From a virus, in the IMG/VR virus record IMGVR_UViG_3300031576_000240, positions 1 to 28,790 of that record: a DNA stretch of 28,790 bases. One strand, 5' to 3'. Positions 1-5,843 of the stretch are shown here, piece by piece. The notes under the pieces are model-generated. The model was not told the DNA's origin, ran no database searches, and worked only from the letters and a program-made list of their open reading frames with translations. The translations under genes and the position numbers were made by a program. How positions within the stretch are numbered: position 1 is the stretch's first letter; each line of letters begins with the position of its first letter.

Positions 1-1
1 G

Positions 2-130
2 GAAACTGTTAAAGCCATAAGGATTTGTCACCTATTTTGGATGCCTCAATGCAAAATAAAACGACTCATCAGTATTAGGCAGCCAACCATTTCTAAAATA
101 ATTCACAATCAAAGATGGGCGGATGTATGA
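2..130 (+). CDS. 3' end of a helix-turn-helix protein (partial)
   Basis: This frame is open from the left edge of the window and ends at a TGA whose first two bases overlap the next gene's ATG (ATGA, 127-130), the normal coupling in this genome. About 42 residues are visible. They end in a pattern typical of small phage HTH domains and of the C-terminal HTH of homing-endonuclease-like proteins: a hydrophobic helix, then RQPTISKIIHNQRWADV, where TISKII is the likely recognition helix and the final W-x-x-V is the usual terminal signature. The rest of the protein lies outside the window, so whether this is a regulator or a nuclease tail cannot be decided. Confidence 0.5.
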   Translation, partial: ETVKAIRICHLFWMPQCKIKRLISIRQPTISKIIHNQRWADV

Positions 131-543
131 AGTTGATTGATTCAATAAATACATACATTGGATCTGTTAAATGGCTAGCAACTATGAATAGATTTATGAA
201 TGATCCTGATAGAGGGCCATCACACGGTGTGACGCAAGGACTCTTCGCTGGCCTCTTACTCTTAGCCGCAACATTCCTTCCTATCTACATAGTCATAACG
301 CTATGCGTCTTGAATCATTGCCGCATCCTATACCAAGAGCTTATTATTGAGGGATGGGCCAAGAAACCCAAAGAACCAGACTTTTATTTCGACACGTTTT
401 TCAGGCCTGCGCAATCAGACGCACTCGTTGCCCTTGCTTATCTGCCACCATTTTGGTGGTTTCTGTGGTGCCCATTTATACTTTTGCTTGGGTATAAAAC
501 ACATTCCGACAAACCTTTCTTAATCCAATGGATTTTCAAATGA
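127..543 (+). CDS. Small phage membrane protein (138 aa), lysis region
   Basis: No family is recognised. The protein has a short polar N-terminus, a strong hydrophobic segment at about residues 38-65 (FAGLLLLAATFLPIYIVITL), a charged middle, and a second aromatic, Trp-rich hydrophobic segment near the C-terminus (YLPPFWWFLWCPFILLL). Two transmembrane segments are likely. An ATG also exists at 115, but the ATG at 127 overlaps the upstream stop as ATGA and is preferred. The stop overlaps the next ATG (540) in the same way. Its place directly before another membrane protein and the muramidase suggests a role in lysis or host-membrane modification, which is inference only. Confidence 0.6.
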   Translation: MKLIDSINTYIGSVKWLATMNRFMNDPDRGPSHGVTQGLFAGLLLLAATFLPIYIVITLCVLNHCRILYQELIIEGWAKKPKEPDFYFDTFFRPAQSDALVALAYLPPFWWFLWCPFILLLGYKTHSDKPFLIQWIFK

Positions 544-770
544 AAAAGTTGATCCCAAATTGGGAGTTTTGGTTTGCTGTTATCGGCGGGATTTGTCTTA
601 GCATAATATATATTTTTGATGTGAAATCCATGGTTATGGTACAATCGGAGCAGATAATACAAATACGATCAGACATCGCAGCGATTAAACAGCACCTAAA
701 GGATCACGATGTCGTTTCTGTCTTCAATCCAGAAGTTCCTAAACAGCCTTTTTACCCCGGGGCCGATTGA
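540..770 (+). CDS. Single-TM protein with coiled-coil tail, possible holin/antiholin
   Basis: This is a 76-residue protein starting at an ATG that overlaps the previous stop. An in-frame ATG at 528 would add four residues but lacks the coupling. Residues about 7-28 (WEFWFAVIGGICLSIIYIF) form one transmembrane segment. They are followed by a heptad-like stretch rich in I, Q and D (about 35-57) and a Pro-rich end. The 3' end overlaps the muramidase start by 62 bases and carries that gene's ribosome-binding site. One-TM proteins with a short coiled coil placed just before an endolysin are often holins, antiholins or pinholins, but no holin family motif is visible here. Confidence 0.55.
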   Translation: MKKLIPNWEFWFAVIGGICLSIIYIFDVKSMVMVQSEQIIQIRSDIAAIKQHLKDHDVVSVFNPEVPKQPFYPGAD

Positions 771-1221
771 CTTGGTCAAGCTTAATTCTATGGACGACGA
801 TGTGGATTTTGAAAGATGTGTTGTTTTTGTTTTGGCGAGAGAGGGTGGGTATGTCAACGACAAGAACGACAGCGGAGGAGAGACCAAGTTTGGTATTAGC
901 AAAAGATCTTTCCCGTCTGAAGACATTAAGAATCTCACCATCGAAAGAGCAAAAGAAATCTACAAACAAAAATATTGGAACGCCGCCGAATGCGATAAGC
1001 GGGAATGGCCGAGCAACTTGATTGTCTTTGACACATCTGTAAACATGGGCGTTTCTGCTGCGCTGAGACTAGCGACAGATCACCCAGATGATGTAGAATA
1101 TTTAAACGCCAGGGTTGAGTTTTACAAAACATTGGCAAAGAAAAAGCCGAAGAACTTAAAGTTTTTGAAAGGTTGGCTTAATCGCATAGCCAGCCTTCGC
1201 AGAGAGGCTGGATTAATTTAA
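709..1221 (+). CDS. Endolysin, GH108 family N-acetylmuramidase
   Basis: The enzyme cleaves the glycan backbone of peptidoglycan for host lysis. The GH108 signature lies at residues about 41-64: VLAREGGYVNDKNDSGGETK followed by FGIS. E45 of EGGY is the catalytic acid. The family continues with the LTIERAKEIYKQKYW segment and a C-terminal part with NMGVSAA, as in family members that carry a peptidoglycan-binding half. At 170 aa the length is normal. The start at 709 has a good site (AAAGGA, 6 bases upstream). A shorter start at 790 would match typical family N-termini (M-D-D-D-V-D-F-E) but has no good site, so the extra 27 amphipathic residues are probably real. The stop overlaps the next ATG as TAATG. 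Confidence 0.93.
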   Translation: MSFLSSIQKFLNSLFTPGPIDLVKLNSMDDDVDFERCVVFVLAREGGYVNDKNDSGGETKFGISKRSFPSEDIKNLTIERAKEIYKQKYWNAAECDKREWPSNLIVFDTSVNMGVSAALRLATDHPDDVEYLNARVEFYKTLAKKKPKNLKFLKGWLNRIASLRREAGLI

Positions 1222-1582
1222 TGGGTGATGATAAATTAAATTTTATTAGGCAATTGTTTAATAGCATTGGCGCTGGGGCTCTAGACAAAGCTAGTGGAAG
1301 AAGCAACCCAAATGCCGTCCTCTTTGGTCATGATAGTAGGGGGGGTATAACCAATATGACATGCCATACGTCCTGAAAGATATGGGGAGGGATGCGGCCT
1401 ATCAAGCTGTGTTCAATCAGTTGTTTGGATCCCCAATTCCGATTGGCAACAAAGAGTTGTTATTCAACAGGCCGAACGAAGGAGGAATTGCTGCGCAGCT
1501 ATCGAACGTCTTTAATGGCCTTGATGTTGGCGCTCAGGTTATCCCTGGCTACTACGGTATAAATTTTAATGGAATATTTTAA
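1221..1582 (+). CDS. Unknown protein read across a G7 run (-1 frameshift needed)
   Basis: A first ORF starts at 1221 (TAATG coupling to the muramidase) and would end at 1376 (51 aa). At 1339-1345 it passes through seven G residues followed by T. Read as AGG GGG GGT, this contains the heptamer G_GGG_GGT. A -1 slip there enters the second frame, giving HDSRGG-YNQYDMPYVLKDMGRDAAYQ and so on to the stop at 1582, a continuous protein of about 120 aa. The second ORF alone would have to start at 1361, which has no ribosome-binding site. Either programmed frameshifting, a natural indel or a homopolymer sequencing error explains it. The product is rich in G, N and F and matches no family I know. It lies between the muramidase and the holin-like gene. 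Confidence 0.5.
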
Positions 1583-1596
1583 ATAAGGAGAGAAGC

Positions 1597-1827
1597 ATGA
1601 AAGACCTAATTAGTGCAGTTTTTGAGGTTCTCGCCAAGTTGTTTGACAAGATCCCTCTGCTTAATAAGCTGAAGGGTTATCGTTCCGTGCTAGGCTTTAT
1701 AGGTTTGGCTGTGCTAGCAGTTCTCTCTGCCAAGGGGGTTGGCGACAGCTCTGTGCTTGAAGCTCTCAAGATGGGGTTTATGGGCTTTACAGGCATGTCT
1801 CTGCTAGCCTCTGGGCGTGATGAGTAA
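1597..1827 (+). CDS. Holin-like membrane protein (76 aa)
   Basis: This small protein has an amphipathic N-terminus (KDLISAVFEVLAKLFDKIPLLNKLK), one clear transmembrane segment at about 31-48 (SVLGFIGLAVLAVLSAKG) and a weaker hydrophobic segment at about 58-72 (MGFMGFTGMSLLASG). That topology and its place between the muramidase and the spanins fit a holin, which permeabilises the inner membrane to time lysis. The start has an excellent site (AAGGAGAGAAGC before ATG). The last bases overlap the i-spanin start. The family is not certain because holins are very diverse. Confidence 0.6.
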   Translation: MKDLISAVFEVLAKLFDKIPLLNKLKGYRSVLGFIGLAVLAVLSAKGVGDSSVLEALKMGFMGFTGMSLLASGRDE

Positions 1828-2110
1828 GTACGGCATCATAGCTTTAGCGACACTTATACCTGCATTAATTAGTTTACTCTACGCTTATTTGTATGGAAGG
1901 TGGAAGCAGAGGCAAAGAGATAGGGTTCTAAATATCCAGGATGCACTATATGCCACTAACATTGCTATAAAAAATAACGAAGAAAGGGCAAAGAAAGATG
2001 CATCTATCACATCTAATCTTCCTAATACTTGGCATAACGATACTGACGACATCAGTTTCCGCGTGCCAGGTGGCCCGACATCCAAAAGTAATAAGCCTCC
2101 CGGCTTATAA
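1820..2110 (+). CDS. i-spanin (Rz-like)
   Basis: This is the inner-membrane half of the spanin pair that fuses inner and outer membranes at the last step of Gram-negative lysis. The protein has a short N-terminal cytoplasmic tip, one transmembrane helix at about residues 4-24 (GIIALATLIPALISLLYAYL), then a basic, helical periplasmic part (RWKQRQRDRVLNIQDALY onward), as in Rz proteins. The ATG at 1820 is preferred over the in-frame GTG at 1817; both overlap the end of the holin-like gene. A different frame inside this gene begins the o-spanin, the classic Rz/Rz1 architecture, which supports both calls. Confidence 0.75.
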   Translation: MSKYGIIALATLIPALISLLYAYLYGRWKQRQRDRVLNIQDALYATNIAIKNNEERAKKDASITSNLPNTWHNDTDDISFRVPGGPTSKSNKPPGL

Positions 2111-2228
2111 TTGTGGGCCTGAAGTGCAGAGTATTTTAGATCTGTTTCATGATGGAGTTCTTTATAATTCTAGAAAGCTGGATCCAAAGACTTGGTATAA
2201 GGTAGTAAGTTGTCTTAACTCTCGCTAA
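1998..2228 (+). CDS. o-spanin lipoprotein (Rz1-like)
   Basis: This is the outer-membrane partner of the i-spanin. The N-terminus is a lipoprotein signal: M-H-L-S-H, then a hydrophobic core LIFLILGITILTTS and the lipobox V-S-A-C with the acylated Cys at residue 23. The mature part is about 54 aa, with two Cys near C39 and C72 that might cross-link dimers. The gene starts inside the i-spanin gene in another frame and runs 118 bases past it, an overlapped rather than fully embedded Rz1. Its TAA (2226-2228) overlaps the TAG of the opposing gene, so this strand ends without intergenic space. Confidence 0.8.
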   Translation: MHLSHLIFLILGITILTTSVSACQVARHPKVISLPAYNCGPEVQSILDLFHDGVLYNSRKLDPKTWYKVVSCLNSR

Positions 2229-2476
2229 TGCAGGCTAGCGTTACATTCTTTCATCGTCACATACTTGATCATGGTTAAGTTATCGAATTCTGTTATAAAA
2301 TGATTATCAACAATATCTTCAACTGTCTCAAGATTCCTATATTTTTCTACCAAACTATCATTATTAGTAATAAACAATACAACGCTTTCGCCTTTTTCGA
2401 TTGCATTTTTTATTGATGAAAGTATTTCATCCATCATAAATAATGGTACTGGAGCTTGCGTTTGTATGCAACTCAT
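2225..2476 (-). CDS. Hypothetical phage protein (83 aa), end of the leftward operon
   Basis: No family is recognised. The sequence is acidic and contains alternating helix and strand-like patches: MMDEILSSIKNAIEKGESVVLFITNNDSL, then a segment with many acidic and hydrophobic residues ending near KYVTMKECNASLH. The GESVVLFITNNDSL part resembles a beta-strand plus turn of an alpha/beta fold, but no catalytic motif is evident. The ATG overlaps the preceding stop as ATGA (2473-2476), so it is translated together with the upstream zinc-site gene. It is the last gene of the 14 kb leftward operon and ends in overlap with the o-spanin stop. Confidence 0.65.
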   Translation of the reverse strand: MSCIQTQAPVPLFMMDEILSSIKNAIEKGESVVLFITNNDSLVEKYRNLETVEDIVDNHFITEFDNLTMIKYVTMKECNASLH

Positions 2477-2781
2477 TTAACATGCCCTAGCCACTTCTCG
2501 CCGTCAAAATACACACGGTTGCACGGCTCGCATATAATAGCCCGTACTGATTGATGATATCCTGGTGCCACACCGTCCCATTTATCCTCCAGCATTTTGT
2601 ATCTGCTGTCGATAAGATCTCTTCCAGGCCTTGCCCATCTTTGCAATACAGGTGATCTGCAAGCACAGCAGTACTGAGTTAACTCACCTGCTTTCAAGCA
2701 CGCTGTATTCATTTTTGCCTGCGCTACCATGGCTTTAAGAACTGCAGGATCTACGTCTTTGATTCCTCTTCCTTTTGCCAT
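2473..2781 (-). CDS. Putative zinc-binding phage protein (102 aa)
   Basis: The protein has a basic N-terminus (MAKGRGIKDVDPAVLKAMVAQ) followed by two pairs of cysteines: C-C-A-C at about residues 38-41 and C-E-P-C at about 86-89, about 45 residues apart. Spacing of CxxC-like pairs suggests one structural zinc ribbon. The segment between them (RWARPGRDLIDSRYKML) is basic and could contact nucleic acid. No family name can be given. It ends in ATGA overlap with the gene at 2476 and starts four bases after the GroES-like gene, so it belongs to the same translational chain. Confidence 0.65.
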   Translation of the reverse strand: MAKGRGIKDVDPAVLKAMVAQAKMNTACLKAGELTQYCCACRSPVLQRWARPGRDLIDSRYKMLEDKWDGVAPGYHQSVRAIICEPCNRVYFDGEKWLGHVK

Positions 2782-2785
2782 AATA

Positions 2786-3184
2786 TCAATTCATTATAGG
2801 TTTATCTGTTTTAAGAACACCGATTACGTCATCAACACCGATGACACGAAGCTCTGGAAAGTTAATGAATGGACCACGCGGAGCTGTATAATCCATATGG
2901 GCAATGCGTGTGCCAATAGCTACCTTGCGCAACTTCGGGTGAGCTTGATGCGCTTCTTGCTTCTCTTCATCGGAGTCGAAGACATACATCTTGAGCACGC
3001 GACTTGATTCGGAAGTGTTGGTTTGCTTTGCTCTAACAGATTCAGGCTTAACAAGAAGGCTGATCTTTCCGTCCTTGGTTTGATACTGCTCCGGTGGTTT
3101 ATCCATCTCGATGAGAAGAACCTCAGGTGACATGACCTCAAAGCTATCGATAGCTTCTTGTTTTGTTAATGCGCCTTCACTCAT
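2786..3184 (-). CDS. Possible GroES-like co-chaperonin (132 aa)
   Basis: The pattern of strands resembles GroES and phage co-chaperonins such as T4 gp31. An opening strand (PEVLLIEMDKPPEQYQTKDG) is followed by a G/K-x-I-x-L-L-V strand as in the GroES mobile-loop region. Then come a long polar insert, a turn like the GroES vGD segment (KVAIGTRIAHMDYTAP), and a closing strand LRVIGVDDVIGVL that matches the GroES ending with D-I-L-A-I. The length fits with an extended N-terminus. If right, it would work with host GroEL to fold the capsid protein. It starts with a strong site (CTGGAGGTTAA) and ATGA overlap with the gene upstream. The call rests on pattern only. Confidence 0.4.
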   Translation of the reverse strand: MSEGALTKQEAIDSFEVMSPEVLLIEMDKPPEQYQTKDGKISLLVKPESVRAKQTNTSESSRVLKMYVFDSDEEKQEAHQAHPKLRKVAIGTRIAHMDYTAPRGPFINFPELRVIGVDDVIGVLKTDKPIMN

Positions 3185-3357
3185 TTAACCTCCAGCTTAA
3201 CAAGCTTCACTTCGTCCTTATCTGACATGATGTTCTTCGCCACCATGTAGCCGGTTGCTTCCATGAGACCACGCAGTACTTCTTTGAGAAGGATGCTTGT
3301 TGTTTTAAGATCAGTTATCTCAGCCTTGAGAGACTCGAGTGTTAGTTCTTCTGACAT
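3181..3357 (-). CDS. Small helical protein (58 aa)
   Basis: This short ORF begins MSEELTLESLKAEITDLKTT and ends KDEVKLVKLEVK. The N-terminal half has a leucine heptad pattern consistent with a coiled coil; the rest is amphipathic. It has a good site (AGAGGATAACAAAC before ATG) and its TGA overlaps the next gene's ATG (ATGA, 3181-3184), with the next gene's ribosome-binding site inside its last codons. It is real by these coupling criteria, but no function is recognised. Confidence 0.6.
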   Translation of the reverse strand: MSEELTLESLKAEITDLKTTSILLKEVLRGLMEATGYMVAKNIMSDKDEVKLVKLEVK

Positions 3358-3369
3358 GTTTGTTATCCT

Positions 3370-3501
3370 CTAGTTACAGGTTGTTACTTGGCCGAAAGTG
3401 CAGCAAGTTGTCGACTTGCCTTTGATAATATAAGTGCGGCAAGCTGCGTTAGCAATATCTGCCACAAGTAATAATGTTAATAGTAATAGTGTCGCCTTCA
3501 T
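3370..3501 (-). CDS. Tiny secreted Cys-containing peptide (43 aa)
   Basis: The N-terminus is a textbook signal peptide: M-K-A-T, a leucine-rich core LLLLTLLLVAD, and a cleavage motif ending A-N-A at residues 17-19. The mature peptide would be about 24 residues (ACRTYIIKGKSTTCC onward) with four cysteines, at C21, C33, C34 and C42, enough for two disulfides after export. The gene starts at an ATG overlapping the DUF3310 stop (ATGA) and has the site GGAG 5 bases upstream. Export from the infected cell to the periplasm suggests superinfection exclusion, lysis control or envelope modification; none of these is proven. Confidence 0.6.
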   Translation of the reverse strand: MKATLLLLTLLLVADIANAACRTYIIKGKSTTCCTFGQVTTCN

Positions 3502-3785
3502 ACTGTCTCCTTTGTTATACGTTTAATTTCACGGTAAATATACCATGCGGCCTTACGTAAATCTTCAACTCCAGCCTTTCCTTCGTGCCTCCAGATATAC
3601 TTCACAGCATTCCCAAGATTGAAGTTCATATGCTCTGTCACCTGAATACATTCAATACCAGATGGGTGGGATTTGTAGTGCAATGGATTTGTGACGGAGC
3701 TTGATATAGAATCTCCTGATACCCATGGTTTATAAGTAGTAACTTTGATACCATCGAACACAGGCTTTTGTTTTTTGGTTTTCAT
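3498..3785 (-). CDS. DUF3310 family phage protein (95 aa)
   Basis: The DUF3310 pattern covers residues about 33-88: NPLHYKSHPSGIECIQVTEH, then NFNLGNAVKYIWRHEGKAG and DLRKAAWYIYREI. This domain is common in phage early genes and is sometimes fused to nucleotide kinases. Its biochemical role is not established. The N-terminal 30 residues are variable and basic. Both ends overlap neighbours as ATGA (3498-3501 and 3782-3785), so its translation is coupled to the genes before and after it. Confidence 0.88.
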   Translation of the reverse strand: MKTKKQKPVFDGIKVTTYKPWVSGDSISSSVTNPLHYKSHPSGIECIQVTEHMNFNLGNAVKYIWRHEGKAGVEDLRKAAWYIYREIKRITKETV

Positions 3786-4429
3786 TTGATTGGCACCTTA
3801 TACATCCCAGTCGCAGGGTCGATTGTGGCTGGCCAGCAGACAAATGAACTTCCTAACATTTCTTTTGCCTCAGCTTCATTCTCAAATGTTACATCAGATA
3901 TATGGTAATCCCCAAAGTTGTTGTAGATAGCCGGAGCCTTGAGCTTGTATGGTTGTTCTGCATATTTATCATCAGCCATTTTGCTTAGGTGTTTTTTTAT
4001 TTCATAGTTAATCTTACCAAGTTTATAAAGATCATCACTAAGCCCATCTAGTTTATCCTGCACCTCATCCTTAATAGGCTCTCCAGTAACTTCCTTTACG
4101 CATCTCTCGCAAACATATAGAACACGGCCATTAGCATCGCACCTTATAATTGGATTATCGTCGCATGTAGCAACAGAAGCTTGAGGCTCTGAAACGCCAG
4201 CATCGACCTCTTGTAGATCACCATAACTATTTCGCCGATAACCAGGCGGAGGTGGTGGCCAAGTACAATTTGGACAATCTTTATCAGGTACCTCCACCTC
4301 GATTTCGATTGAGTCTGGGAATCTAAAACTAACAGTACCATTATCACTCATTGTCGCAAGATAGGGATTGCTTGATGCAACATTAAAAATTTGTTCTCTC
4401 GTTATTTTAACTCTTTGTTTCATAATCAT
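3782..4429 (-). CDS. Hypothetical protein with two CxxC pairs and a polyproline stretch (215 aa)
   Basis: No family is recognised. An N-terminal region (VKITREQIFNVASSNPYLAT) is followed by a beta-rich piece (VSFRFPDSIEIEVEVPD). A CPNC pair at about 52-55 is immediately followed by five prolines (WPPPPPGYRR), and a second pair CERC lies at about 107-110. The cysteine pairs may form a zinc site. A charged helical region (about 120-155) and a C-terminal beta-rich part follow. The start may be the ATG at 4429 or the one at 4423; neither has a clear site. The 3' end overlaps the DUF3310 start as ATGA. Confidence 0.65.
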   Translation of the reverse strand: MIMKQRVKITREQIFNVASSNPYLATMSDNGTVSFRFPDSIEIEVEVPDKDCPNCTWPPPPPGYRRNSYGDLQEVDAGVSEPQASVATCDDNPIIRCDANGRVLYVCERCVKEVTGEPIKDEVQDKLDGLSDDLYKLGKINYEIKKHLSKMADDKYAEQPYKLKAPAIYNNFGDYHISDVTFENEAEAKEMLGSSFVCWPATIDPATGMYKVPIK

Positions 4430-4434
4430 ATAAA

Positions 4435-4578
4435 TTATTTAAAAAAATGAGTTGATCTATTATATAGACACCAAAGCAGTGAATGCCTGCACACACAGCA
4501 AAACTCTTTGTCGTGCATAGAAACATAATAAGGTTTCCTAAAAATCGTCCGCCATAATTTTATGGGAAGTCCATTCAT
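4435..4578 (-). CDS. Tiny Cys/aromatic-rich protein (47 aa)
   Basis: The ORF starts at an ATG overlapping the previous stop (ATGA, 4575-4578) and has AAGG about 6 bases upstream. It reads MNGLPIKLWRTIFRKPYYVS and then EFCCVCRHSLLWC, placing four Cys (C27, C28, C30, C37) with a His between the third and fourth, which could bind a metal. It ends in a lysine and TAA just upstream of the 215-aa gene. It is too short to assign; coupling and composition argue that it is translated. Confidence 0.5.
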   Translation of the reverse strand: MNGLPIKLWRTIFRKPYYVSMHDKEFCCVCRHSLLWCLYNRSTHFFK

Positions 4579-4700
4579 CTAACCTTCTTCATCTTAACAA
4601 TCTTGCCGGTAGAACCGCATAGTGTGTAGCCTTTACTGTTAAAGACATGACCAACACCATCACCTACAATCTTCCCGCATGCTGGACATTTGAGTTTCAT
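4575..4700 (-). CDS. Mini zinc-ribbon-like protein (41 aa)
   Basis: It begins MKLKCPACGKIVGDGVGHVF and continues with GYTLCGSTGKIVKMKKVR. C5 and C8 form a CPAC knuckle typical of zinc ribbons; the partner knuckle is incomplete, with one Cys (C28) and a His (H18). The basic C-terminus may bind nucleic acid or protein. The ATG lies six bases after the interrupted ORF at 4707-4904, and the TGA overlaps the next ATG, so it sits inside the chain of coupled tiny genes. Confidence 0.55.
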   Translation of the reverse strand: MKLKCPACGKIVGDGVGHVFNSKGYTLCGSTGKIVKMKKVR

Positions 4701-4706
4701 ATTTCT

Positions 4707-4904
4707 TTAATCCAGTAATTCCCAAAACAAATATATTGCATCAATCGCCAGAAAAAGTTTGCCCCCTCGTCCTTTGTGTGGTTTCCACTTCAATCATACA
4801 TCCTCTGGTGTACCTCCAAATAAATAACACGACCATTCTGAGTATTCTACTTGTTTCAAAACATGGTATTCTTTATCTTCGTGTACAATAATCACATCCT
4901 CCAT
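4707..4904 (-). pseudogene. Small ORF interrupted by an in-frame TGA
   Basis: From ATG 4904 the frame reads MEDVIIVHEDKEYHVLKQVE, then YSEWSCYLFGGTPEDV, and meets TGA at 4794-4796 (36 aa). Without a change of frame it continues LKWKPHKGRGGKLFLAIDAI and YLFWELLD to TAA at 4707-4709, six bases before the next gene. The continuation has normal protein-like composition and fills a gap that would be unusually large for this packed operon. A TGG (Trp) to TGA change would explain it. Alternatives are two separate products, stop readthrough, or a sequence error. The start has no good site. Function unknown. Confidence 0.45.
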
Positions 4905-4915
4905 TACGTAATGCG

Positions 4916-5134
4916 TTATAAAATAAATATAACTTCACAGTCAGGATATAAAGTCTCATCAGCAAGAAGAGTTATCGTTTCCATCTCTCTATCTTTCTCG
5001 AAAGCGAGGTTATTTTTATCCAAATAAGCACGAACCTTTTCATACGCCTTCGCCGAATCTTCTGCCACAGCGTAATATTCTTTAAAACAATAGCCTCTAA
5101 GATTTATTCTATATAACTTCATAAAATTAATCAT
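4916..5134 (-). CDS. Hypothetical phage protein (72 aa)
   Basis: It begins MINFMKLYRINLRGYCFKEY and resembles a type of small phage protein with a beta-strand followed by an alpha-helix rich in A, Y and K (YYAVAEDSAKAYEKVRAYLD). It ends with a short acidic strand (CEVIFIL). No named family can be assigned with confidence. The second Met (5122) is equally possible as start, as neither has a strong site. It is followed 11 bases later by the interrupted ORF at 4904. Confidence 0.6.
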   Translation of the reverse strand: MINFMKLYRINLRGYCFKEYYAVAEDSAKAYEKVRAYLDKNNLAFEKDREMETITLLADETLYPDCEVIFIL

Positions 5135-5204
5135 GACACGGTTGGATCCATACCAAGCGCCTCACTGCCATACACATGCCTGAGATGCGGCTACTCCCAA
5201 GCCA

Positions 5205-5480
5205 TCAGGGGGTGGCTGTAATAGCTAATATTTTATGTAGCCTTTCGTTCTCTTTTGTTAAATCCTCAATATAATCCAGTATCGCGGTGATATTGCTGCT
5301 GGCAGAAACAATGAAGTCTGCATCACGCTTCAAAGTAGCAGATCTCTCTGCAAACCTTTCAACATGGAATATGTCAGATGCTATAGTTGCACCTTTAAAA
5401 TTTATGGCCCATGAGCCTTTAGTGACATCAGCCACTTTACTCCGCATCTCCGCGATTATTTGTTTGATGTCTTTGGCCAT
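5205..5480 (-). CDS. Ead/Ea22-like small phage protein (91 aa)
   Basis: The C-terminal half, RDADFIVSASSNITAILDYI followed by EDLTKENERLHKIL, matches the recurring pattern of small early phage proteins annotated as Ead/Ea22-like or hypothetical (A-x-F-I-x-x-A-x-x-x-I-P/T-x-L-L-D followed by a coiled coil). The N-terminal half begins MAKDIKQIIAEMRSKVADVT. The function of this group is unknown. A strong site (GGAGATTAATTT before ATG) lies inside the in-frame continuation of YopX. Confidence 0.55.
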   Translation of the reverse strand: MAKDIKQIIAEMRSKVADVTKGSWAINFKGATIASDIFHVERFAERSATLKRDADFIVSASSNITAILDYIEDLTKENERLHKILAITATP

Positions 5481-5549
5481 AAATTAATCTCCAGCTACAG
5501 CCAGCGAAAGGCTTGGATTCTCCCAAATATTGCCAATGATTTCTGCGTT

Positions 5550-5843
5550 CTAATTACATGGGTATAAACCAATCCCATCAGCGAATACGTAACACGAACT
5601 CTTCATGCTAACTTCACCTTGATGGATTCCCCACTTTAAAATATCTCCTTCGTAAATGTGAGTTCCGGCTTTGTCTCTCAGCCCAGTGAATTGCATGACA
5701 TCCACATCATCGTAGCTAGGATCGTACTGCAAAGCGAATCCGTGGCTTCTGCATACCTTTGTTTTCCCATTATGAAAAACTGTAACATTATACAGCATTT
5801 TATTATTGACCTGGTCCAAAGCTCTGAATTTAAATTCTCTCAT
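5550..5843 (-). CDS. YopX family protein interrupted by an in-frame TAG
   Basis: The YopX domain is clear: MREFKFRALDQVNNKMLYNV at the N-terminus and VMQFTGLRDKAGTHIYEGDI at about residues 49-68. The ORF stops at TAG (5550-5552) after 97 aa, short for the family. In the same frame the next codons read NAEIIGNIWENPSLSLAVAG-D and end at TAA 5484-5486. IIGNIWENP is the conserved YopX C-terminal motif, so the intact gene was 5484-5843 (119 codons plus stop). The ATG at 5843 has GGAGGA just upstream and overlaps the previous TGA. YopX proteins are widespread in phages of both Gram-positive and Gram-negative hosts; their function is not known. Confidence 0.85.
   Translation of the reverse strand: MREFKFRALDQVNNKMLYNVTVFHNGKTKVCRSHGFALQYDPSYDDVDVMQFTGLRDKAGTHIYEGDILKWGIHQGEVSMKSSCYVFADGIGLYPCN

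Noticed and set aside
2223-2240. Hairpin CGCTA/TAGCG as a bidirectional terminator
   Set aside because: The stem is only 5 bp and no T-run follows on either strand.
5140-5223. A plus-strand CLRCGYS zinc-knuckle-like stretch between two leftward genes
   Set aside because: No start codon or ribosome-binding site in frame, a stop shortly upstream, and it lies opposite to the operon; probably chance.
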